From Kitasatospora phosalacinea (GTDB lineage: Bacteria; Actinomycetota; Actinomycetes; Streptomycetales; Streptomycetaceae), in NCBI RefSeq assembly GCF_000716545.1, contig NZ_JNWZ01000090.1, positions 1 to 28,102 of the forward strand: 28,102 bases of DNA, given 5' to 3'. The notes below the pieces were generated by a model. It searched no databases, was not told the DNA's origin, and saw only the letters and a program-made list of their open reading frames with translations. Positions within the stretch are counted from its first letter, which is position 1; each line of letters opens with the position of its first letter. A program made the position numbers and the translations under genes. Positions 16,021-23,400 of this stretch are shown here, in pieces.

Positions 16021-19000
16021 GTGGAGGAACGGGCCGGGAACCGGGTCAGCCGGCTGGAGACCCGACTGGTGCGGCGGGGCTTCTCCGACCCCGACCGGGC
16101 GGTGCGGCTGCTCGGCGAACCGGCGCTGCACGGCCTCGCCGCCGACCCGGTGCTGCTGGACGCGCTGGGCGCCGCCGCCGACCCGGACCAGGCGCTGTCC
16201 GGCCTGGCCCGGCTGCTGGAGGCGCTCGACCCGCACGAGCGGCACACCCTGCGCGACACCCTGACCACCTCCAAGCCGCTGCGCGACCGGCTGCTCGGCG
16301 TCCTCGGCGCGTCCACCGCGCTCTGCGACCACCTGGCCCGGCACCCCCGCGACTGGCACGCCCTGGTCACCTTCGAACTGCGCGACATCCACCCCGGGCG
16401 CGGCGACTTCCTCGGCGAACTCACCCGCCGGGTCAGGTCGGAGCCCGAGGGCGAGCGGGCCGACGCGCTGCGCGCCGCCTACCGGCGCTGCCTGCTCGCC
16501 ATCGCCGCCCGCGACCTGTCCGGCACCACCGACCTGCCGCAGACCGCCGCCGAACTCGCCGACCTGGCCGGCGCCACCCTGCAGACCGCGCTGGACGTCG
16601 CCGCCGAACAGGACCCGGAAGCCGCCGCGGCCTGCCGGCTGGCCGTGATCGGGATGGGCAAGTGCGGCGGCCGCGAACTCAACTACGTCTCCGACGTGGA
16701 CGTGGTCTTCGTCGCGGAGGCGCGCGAGGACGTCGAGGAGCAGCAGGCCGTGCGGGCCGCCACCCGGCTCGCCGCGCACGCCATGCGGCTGTGCTCCGAC
16801 ACCACCGGCGAGGGCACCATCTGGCCGGTGGACGCCAACCTCCGCCCCGAGGGCCGCAACGGCCCGCTGGTGCGCACCCTGGCCAGCCACCTCGCCTACT
16901 ACCAGCGCTGGGCCAAGACCTGGGAGTTCCAGGCCCTGCTGAAGGCCCGCCCGATCGCCGGCGACACCGAACTCGGCCGCGCCTACGCCGAGGCCATCGC
17001 CCCGATGGTGTGGCAGGCCGCCGCCCGGGAGAACTTCGTCACCGACGTCCAGCAGATGCGCCGCCGGGTGGTCGACGCCATCCCGGCCCGCGAGGTGGAG
17101 CGGCAGCTGAAACTCGGCCCCGGCGGCCTGCGCGACATCGAGTTCGCCGTCCAACTGCTGCAACTCGTGCACGGGCGGACGGACGAGGCGCTCCGGAGCG
17201 GCAACACGCTGGAGGCGCTGGCCGCGCTCAGCGCCGGCGGCTACGTCGGGCGGGCCGACGCCGCCTCGCTGGACGCCGCGTACCGCTTCCTGCGCTCCCT
17301 GGAGCACCGCATCCAGCTGCAACGGCTGCGCCGCACCCACCTGATGCCCACCGACCCCGCCGACCTGCGGCGCCTGGCCCGCACCATGGCCCCGCAGATC
17401 CAGGGGGACACGAAGGACGACCCGGTCGCGGCGCTCCAGCGCGAGTGGCGGCGGCACGCGGTGGAGGTGCGCCGGCTGCACGAGCGGCTGTTCTACCGGC
17501 CGCTGCTGGACGCCGTCGCCGAACTGCCGGTCGCCGAGCTGCGGGTCACCGGATCCGGCGCCGCCGGGCTCAGCGCCGAGGCCGCCAAGCAGCGCCTGGC
17601 CGCCCTCGGCTACGCCGATCCGGCCGCCGCGCTGCGGCACATCTCCGCGCTCGCCTCCGGGGTCAGCCGCAAGGCCGCCATCCAGCGCACCCTGCTGCCG
17701 GTGCTGCTCGGCTGGTTCGCCGACTCCGCGGACCCGGACGCCGGGCTGCTCAACTTCCGCCAGGTCTCCGACGCGCTCGGCCGCACCCCCTGGTACCTGC
17801 GGCTGCTGCGCGACGAGGGCGCCGCCGCCGAACAGCTCGCCCGGGTGCTGTCCGCCGGGCGCCTGGCCCCCGACCTGCTGCTGCGCGCCCCCGAGGCGGT
17901 CGCCATGCTCGGCGACGTCGGCGGCCTCGTCCCGCGCGGCCGGGCCGCCCTGGAGTCGGAGGTGCTGGCCGCCGTCGGCCGGGCCGGCGACCCGTCCGCC
18001 GCCGTCGCCGCCGCCAGGGCCGTGCGGCGCCGCGAACTGTTCCGCACCGCCGCCGCCGACGTGCTCGGCCGGCTCGACGAGGACCCGGCCCGGGCCCTCG
18101 ACCTGGCCGGCGAGGCGCTGACCTCGATCACCGCCGCCACCCTGCAGGGCGCGCTGCGCGCCGCGAGCGACGGCTGGGAGGCCCGCGGCGGCGAGCTGCC
18201 CACCCGGATCGCGATCGTCGCGATGGGCCGGTTCGGCGGCCACGAGCTCGGCTACGGCTCCGACGCGGACGTGCTGTTCGTCCACCAGCCCCGGCCCGGC
18301 GCCTCCGACGAGGAGGCCGCGCGGGCCGCCCGCGAGGTCGTCGGCGACCTGCGCACCCTGCTGGCCGCGCCCTCCGTCGAGCCCCCGCTGCTGGTCGACG
18401 CCGACCTGCGGCCCGAGGGTCGCAACGGCCCGCTGGTGCGCACCCTCGGCTCGTACGCGGCCTACTACGCGCGCTGGTCGCACGCCTGGGAGAGCCAGGC
18501 GCTGCTGCGGGCCGAGGCGATGGCGGGCGACGAGGAGCTGGGCGCGCGCTTCCGCGACCTGATCGACCCGCTGCGCTACCCCGCCGCGGGCGTCCCCGAC
18601 CGGGACCTGACGGAGATCCGCCGGATCAAGGCCAGGATCGAGTCCGAGCGGCTGCCGCGCGGCGCCGACCCCACCACCCACACCAAGATCGGCCGGGGCG
18701 GGCTGGCGGACGTCGAGTGGACGGTCCAGCTGCTGCAGCTGCGGCACGGCCACGAGCTGCCGGGGCTGCGCACCACCCGCACCCGGGCGGCGCTGGCCGC
18801 CGCGACGGCGGCCGGCCTGGTCGACCGGGAGGACGCGGAGGTGCTGGACGCCGCCTGGGTGCTGGCCTCCCGGGTGCGGGCCGCAGTGATGCTGGTGCGG
18901 GGGCGGGCCGGTGACAGCTTCCCCGGCGATGCCCGGGAGCTGGCGGGCGTGGCGCGCTACCTGGGGTACGGGGTGGGGCACTCGGGGGAGCTGGTGGACG

Positions 19001-19065
19001 AGTACCGGCGGACGACGCGGCGGGCGCGCCGGGTGGTGGAGCGGCTGTTCTACGACGCGCAGTAG
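16021..19065 (+). CDS. glnE: Bifunctional glutamine synthetase adenylyltransferase / adenylyl-removing enzyme
   Basis: The 1014-residue protein has two homologous nucleotidyltransferase halves, each followed by a helical domain. The N-terminal half (adenylyl-removing in E. coli) has GMGKCGGRELNYVSDVD at 211-227, with the metal-binding aspartates D225 and D227. The C-terminal half (adenylyl-transferring) has AMGRFGGHELGYGSDAD at 734-750, with D748 and D750. Both are followed by LRPEGRNGPLVRTL. GlnE adjusts the activity of adenylylatable glutamine synthetase by modifying its tyrosine. The nearby GlnA2 lacks that tyrosine, so the target GlnA must be encoded elsewhere. The GTG at 16021 follows GGGAGG at 10 bases. 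A 25-bp stem-loop starts one base after the stop codon. Confidence 0.97.
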   Translation: MEERAGNRVSRLETRLVRRGFSDPDRAVRLLGEPALHGLAADPVLLDALGAAADPDQALSGLARLLEALDPHERHTLRDTLTTSKPLRDRLLGVLGASTALCDHLARHPRDWHALVTFELRDIHPGRGDFLGELTRRVRSEPEGERADALRAAYRRCLLAIAARDLSGTTDLPQTAAELADLAGATLQTALDVAAEQDPEAAAACRLAVIGMGKCGGRELNYVSDVDVVFVAEAREDVEEQQAVRAATRLAAHAMRLCSDTTGEGTIWPVDANLRPEGRNGPLVRTLASHLAYYQRWAKTWEFQALLKARPIAGDTELGRAYAEAIAPMVWQAAARENFVTDVQQMRRRVVDAIPAREVERQLKLGPGGLRDIEFAVQLLQLVHGRTDEALRSGNTLEALAALSAGGYVGRADAASLDAAYRFLRSLEHRIQLQRLRRTHLMPTDPADLRRLARTMAPQIQGDTKDDPVAALQREWRRHAVEVRRLHERLFYRPLLDAVAELPVAELRVTGSGAAGLSAEAAKQRLAALGYADPAAALRHISALASGVSRKAAIQRTLLPVLLGWFADSADPDAGLLNFRQVSDALGRTPWYLRLLRDEGAAAEQLARVLSAGRLAPDLLLRAPEAVAMLGDVGGLVPRGRAALESEVLAAVGRAGDPSAAVAAARAVRRRELFRTAAADVLGRLDEDPARALDLAGEALTSITAATLQGALRAASDGWEARGGELPTRIAIVAMGRFGGHELGYGSDADVLFVHQPRPGASDEEAARAAREVVGDLRTLLAAPSVEPPLLVDADLRPEGRNGPLVRTLGSYAAYYARWSHAWESQALLRAEAMAGDEELGARFRDLIDPLRYPAAGVPDRDLTEIRRIKARIESERLPRGADPTTHTKIGRGGLADVEWTVQLLQLRHGHELPGLRTTRTRAALAAATAAGLVDREDAEVLDAAWVLASRVRAAVMLVRGRAGDSFPGDARELAGVARYLGYGVGHSGELVDEYRRTTRRARRVVERLFYDAQ

Positions 19066-19119
19066 GGCGAGCGCGGAACCAGGGGCGCGGTTCCCCGCGC
19101 CCCTGGTTTCGCGCTCGCC
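19066..19119. terminator. 25-bp stem-loop between convergent glnE and PAP2 genes
   Basis: Arms 19066-19090 and 19095-19119 pair along all 25 positions with a single G-T pair and a TTCC loop. It starts directly after the glnE stop codon and ends 26 bases before the stop of the opposing gene at 19146. The core (AGGGGCGCGG / CCGCGCCCCT) resembles a GC-rich hairpin common between Streptomyces genes. It should end transcription from both sides. Confidence 0.85.
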
Positions 19120-19145
19120 GGTTTCGCGCTTCCGGGCCGGAGGCC

Positions 19146-20159
19146 CTACGCGTCGACCTTGGTGTCCCACTGGACGGGGACGGTCAGTTCCCGGTCGACC
19201 GGGTCGCCGGGCTTGCGGGGGAGCCGGTAGACCCAGGTGTGGTAGATCAGGCGGGCGGCGAAGAAGCCGACGGCCAGGCAGACCAGGCCGCCGACCGCGT
19301 CCAGCCAGAAGTGGTTGGCGGTGGAGACGATGACACTGAGGGTGACCACGGGGTAGGCGAGGCCGAGCAGCCGGACCCAGGTGCGGCGGGCCAGGAAGAA
19401 GATCGTCAGGCCGCACCAGGTGGACCAGCCGATGTGCATGGAGGGCATCGCGGCGTACTGGTTGGAGACCGTCGCGCCGGCGCCGGAGGCCAGCGAGCCC
19501 CAGGTGTGGTGGACGGTGACGGTGTCGATGAACCCGCCGCCGGTCATCAGGCGCGGCGGGGCCAGCGGGAAGCAGTAGAAGCCGACCAGGGCGATGCCGG
19601 TGGTGATGAACAGCACCGTCCGGGAGGCGGCGTAGCGGCCGGGGTGGGAGCGGTAGAGCCAGACCAGCACGCCGATGGTGATGATGAAGTGCAGGGTGGC
19701 GTAGTAGTAGTTCATCCCGACGATGAGCCAGGTGACCGAGTTGACCCCGTGGTTGACGGAGTGCTCGACGGCGATGCCGAGGGTGTGCTCCAGGTTCCAG
19801 ACCCAGGTGGCGTGCTTCTGGGCGGTCTCGGCCTGCTCGGGGACGGCGTTGCGCACCAGCGAGTACAGCCAGTAGCTGAGGCCGATCAGGGCGAGTTCGA
19901 AGATCAGGCGCGGACGGCGCGGCGTGCGGCGCTGCTCGCGCAGACGGCTGCGGACGGCGGCGGCGGGCGACTGGGCGACGCGGGTGGCTCCGCCGGGCGT
20001 GCGGGCGGTGTGGTCCGTGCCCGGGTCGGAACCGGTGCGCGTGGTCCGGTCGGCGTCTTCGGCGCCGGCTGTCTGGATCTCGGTCGGTTCCCCCATGGGG
20101 GAGAAGTCTGCCAGACCGGCTGTGGCCGCTTGCTCATCCTCTGGTCGGGGATTCTTCAC
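19146..20159 (-). CDS. PAP2-family integral membrane phosphatase/transferase
   Basis: The protein has about six membrane segments after a long hydrophilic, Thr/Ala/Asp-rich N-terminal region. It has the PAP2 motifs AMPSMHIGWSTW (C2, with the His) and STANHFWLDAVGG (C3, His and Asp). The variant PLAPPRLMTGGG replaces the usual first motif, as in the Aur1/inositol-phosphotransferase-like PAP2_3 group. It probably acts on a lipid phosphate at the membrane, and the substrate is not known. The start is uncertain. GTG 20159 has AGGGGGA 6 bases upstream and is used here. ATG 20216 is the longest option. ATG 20096 fits the onset of high third-position GC and the likely family length. The gene is convergent with glnE. 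Confidence 0.85.
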   Translation of the reverse strand: MKNPRPEDEQAATAGLADFSPMGEPTEIQTAGAEDADRTTRTGSDPGTDHTARTPGGATRVAQSPAAAVRSRLREQRRTPRRPRLIFELALIGLSYWLYSLVRNAVPEQAETAQKHATWVWNLEHTLGIAVEHSVNHGVNSVTWLIVGMNYYYATLHFIITIGVLVWLYRSHPGRYAASRTVLFITTGIALVGFYCFPLAPPRLMTGGGFIDTVTVHHTWGSLASGAGATVSNQYAAMPSMHIGWSTWCGLTIFFLARRTWVRLLGLAYPVVTLSVIVSTANHFWLDAVGGLVCLAVGFFAARLIYHTWVYRLPRKPGDPVDRELTVPVQWDTKVDA

Positions 20160-20298
20160 CGACTGTCCCCCTACGGGGGTAGGGGTCGATCGGTTTTCGA
20201 GGCGCATGCGCTCCATTGTGGCTCGCGGGTTACCGGGGGTCGAACCGGGGTCTGGTTCGGGTACGGACGCAGGCGCGGGCGGGAGTCGGGCTCAGGTC

Positions 20299-20317
20299 AC
20301 GACTCGGTACGACTCGG
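20299..20317. repeat. Direct repeat ACGACTCGG, 10-bp period
   Basis: ACGACTCGG occurs at 20299-20307 and again at 20309-20317, one helical turn apart. It lies 22 bases upstream of the amylopullulanase -35 box, in the intergenic region shared with the divergent PAP2 gene. A regulatory role is possible but unsupported. Confidence 0.4.
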
Positions 20318-20333
20318 GGCCGAAACGGCTTTC

Positions 20334-20368
20334 ACATCTTGCTGAAACATCTTGCAGAGCGCTAGGTT
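20334..20368 (+). promoter_or_regulatory. Amylopullulanase promoter with LacI/MalR-like operator
   Basis: A -35 box TTGCTG (20339-20344) and -10 box TAGGTT (20363-20368) are 18 bases apart. Within them lies CTGAAACATCTTGCAG (20342-20357), an imperfect palindrome with 6 of 8 pairs. A direct repeat ACATCTTGC occurs at 20334-20342 and 20347-20355. CTTGCAG-type repeats are known in Streptomyces amylase and maltose promoters controlled by the LacI-family MalR. Repression in the absence of maltodextrins is the expected behaviour. Confidence 0.65.
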
Positions 20369-20416
20369 CCACGCCACCCACCCCTTGCCCGAGCGCCCCC
20401 GAGGGAGAGCCCTGCC

Positions 20417-23400
20417 GTGGCCGACGCCCCGTTCCGCCCCCAGCGCCGCACCACCCCCTACCGCCGCCCCGGACGGGCCGCCGTCCTGGTCGCGGTCTCG
20501 CTGATCGCCGCCACCCTGGGCGCCGCCCCGCTGGCCGCCGCCGCGCCCGCCAAGCCCGCGGCCCCGCCGTCCGACAAGGAGCTGGCGGCCACCGCGGCCC
20601 GGCACGACCTGACCCGCGAGCAGTTCTACTTCGTGCTGCCGGACCGCTTCGCCAACGGCAGCACCGGCAACGACACCGGCGGCATCACCGGCGGCCGGAT
20701 GGACAACGGCCTCGACCCGGCCGACAAGGGCTTCTACCACGGCGGCGACCTGCAGGGCCTGATCGACAAGCTCGACTACGTCCAGGACCTGGGCACCACC
20801 GCGATCTGGATGGCGCCGATCTTCAAGAACCAGCCCGTGCAGGGGGCCGGCGCGGACGCCTCGGCCGGCTACCACGGCTACTGGATCACCGACTTCACCC
20901 AGGTCGACCCGCACTTCGGCACCAACGCCCAGCTCAAGGAGCTGATCGACAAGGCGCACAAGCGCGGCATCAAGGTCTTCTTCGACGTCATCACCAACCA
21001 CACCGCGGACGTCATCGACTACGCGGAGAAGACCTACGACTACCGCTCCGAGGGCGCCTACCCGACCCTCGACGCGGACGGCAACCCGGTCGACGAGACC
21101 GCGGTCGCCGACGCCCGGGCGCAGTGGCCGAACACCACCAAGGACTCCTTCCCCTACACCCCGGTGCTGCGCGACCGGGCCGGCGCGACCGCGAAGACCC
21201 CGTCCTGGCTGAACGACCCGTCGCTGTACCACAACCGCGGCAACTCGACCTTCGTCGGCGAGTCCGCCACCGAGGGCGACTTCTCCGGCCTGGACGACCT
21301 GGACACCCAGAACCCCGAGGTCGTCGCCGGGATGGAGAAGATCTACCAGCAGTGGGTCGCCGAGACCGGCGTCGACGGCTTCCGGATCGACACCGTCAAG
21401 CACGTCAACCTGGCGTTCTGGGAGCAGTGGGCGCCCGCGCTGAAGCAGTTCGCCGCGCAGCAGGGCAACAAGAAGTTCTTCATGTTCGGCGAGGTGTACT
21501 CGGGCGACCCGGCGGTCACCTCCCCGTACGTCACCAAGGGCAAGCTGCAGGCCACCCTGGACTTCGCGTTCCAGGAGGCGGCCCGCAAGTACGTCTCGCA
21601 GAACGGCTCGGCCAAGGCGCTCAGCGAGCTGTACGCGCAGGACTACCGGTACACCACGGCCGACACCGACGCCTACGAGCTGCCGACCTTCCTCGGCAAC
21701 CACGACATGGGCCGGTTCGGCTCCTTCCTGCAGAGCGACAACCCGGGGGCCCCGGGCGACGCGCTGCTGGCCAAGGACCGGCTCGCCAACGAGCTGCAGT
21801 TCCTCACCCGCGGCCAGCCGGTGGTCTACTACGGCGACGAGCAGGGCTTCACCGGCGCGGGCGGCGACAAGGACGCCCGGCAGGACATGTTCGCCTCCAG
21901 GACCCCCTCGTACAACAGCGACACCGTCATCGGCGGCGCCTCCGGCTCCAAGGACCGCTACGGCGAGGACGGCGCGCTCTACCGGGGCATCGCGGGCCTG
22001 GCGAAGCTGCGCAAGGACAACCCGGCGCTGGCCGACGGCGCGCAGGTCGAGCGGTACGCGGCGGACGGGCCGGGCGTGTACGCGTTCTCCCGGATCGACG
22101 CCAAGGAGCAGGTCGAGTACCTGGTGGCGGTCAACAACGCGGCCGAGCCGAAGACCGTCACGCTGGACACCTTCTCGGCGGGCATGGACTTCGACGGCCT
22201 GTACGGGACCGGCGGCAAGGTCACCAGCGGGGCCGACGGCAGGGCGACGGTCACCGTGCCCGCGATGTCCTCGGTGGTGCTGAAGGCCGAGCACAAGCTG
22301 GCCAAGCCCGCCGCGGGCCCGTCGATCACGGCCGTCGCGCCGGCCGACGGCTCGTACGGGACGGTCACCCTGGGCGCGAACGTGCCCGGCGGCGGGTTCA
22401 ACCGGGTCACCTTCGCCGCGCAGGTCGGGGACGGGGCCTGGCAGACGCTCGGCACCGCCGACAACGGGGTGTACCGGGTCACGCGGAACCTGGACGGGGT
22501 CGCACCCGGGACGGTCGTGCGGTTCAAGGCGGTCGTCGAGGACTCGGCGGGCCGACTGGCCTCCACCACCGGGCAGTTCACCACCGGGCAGCAGGCGCCC
22601 ACGCCCGCGCCGAGCGCGGTGACGCGCGAGTACGCGGTGGTGCACTACCAGCGCGAGGACGGCGACTACGACGGCTGGAACCTGTACACCTGGGGCGACA
22701 TCGCCGACGGCGAGGCGACCACCTGGCCGGACGGCCACGGCTTCGTCGGGCGGGACGCGTACGGGGCGTTCGCGTACGTGAAGCTCAAGGGCGGGGCGTC
22801 CGACGTCGGGTTCGTGGTGGAGAAGAACGGCACCAAGGACGTCGACCAGGACCGGCACGTCGACGTCTCCGCCACCGGCGAGGTGTGGATCAAGGAGGGC
22901 GACGCCACCGTCCGCACCGCGAACCCGGACGCGGCCCAGCCGGTGCCCGAGGGCAAGGCGGTCATCCACTACCGGCGGGCCGACGGGAACTACACCGGCT
23001 GGGGCCTGCACGACTGGACCGGCGCGGCCACCCCCACCGATTGGGGCAACCCGCTGGTGCCCGCCCGGCAGGACGCGTTCGGCGCCGTCTTCGAGGTGCC
23101 GCTGGCCGAGGGCGCCACCAGCCTCAGCTACATCATCCACAACGGCGGCGACAAGGACCTGCCGCAGGACCAGTCGCTGGACTTCGCCACCTCCGGCCGG
23201 GAGATCTGGATCATCGGCGGCCAGGAGGGCCACCTGCTGCCGCAGAGCGCCGGCACCTCCTCGCAGCTCGACCTGGGCTCGGCCAAGGCCCAGTGGATCG
23301 ACGCCAGGACCGTCGTGGTGCCCGCCAACTACGGTGCGGCGGACGCCCAGTTGAAGGGCGGCACCAGCGCCCAGCTGATCTACGACCCCGAGGGCGGGCT

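Noticed and set aside
15949..19416. 1155-residue minus-strand open frame opposite glnE
   Set aside because: Low-complexity Gly/Gln/Val/Arg translation with no motifs. glnE on the plus strand has both catalytic motifs.
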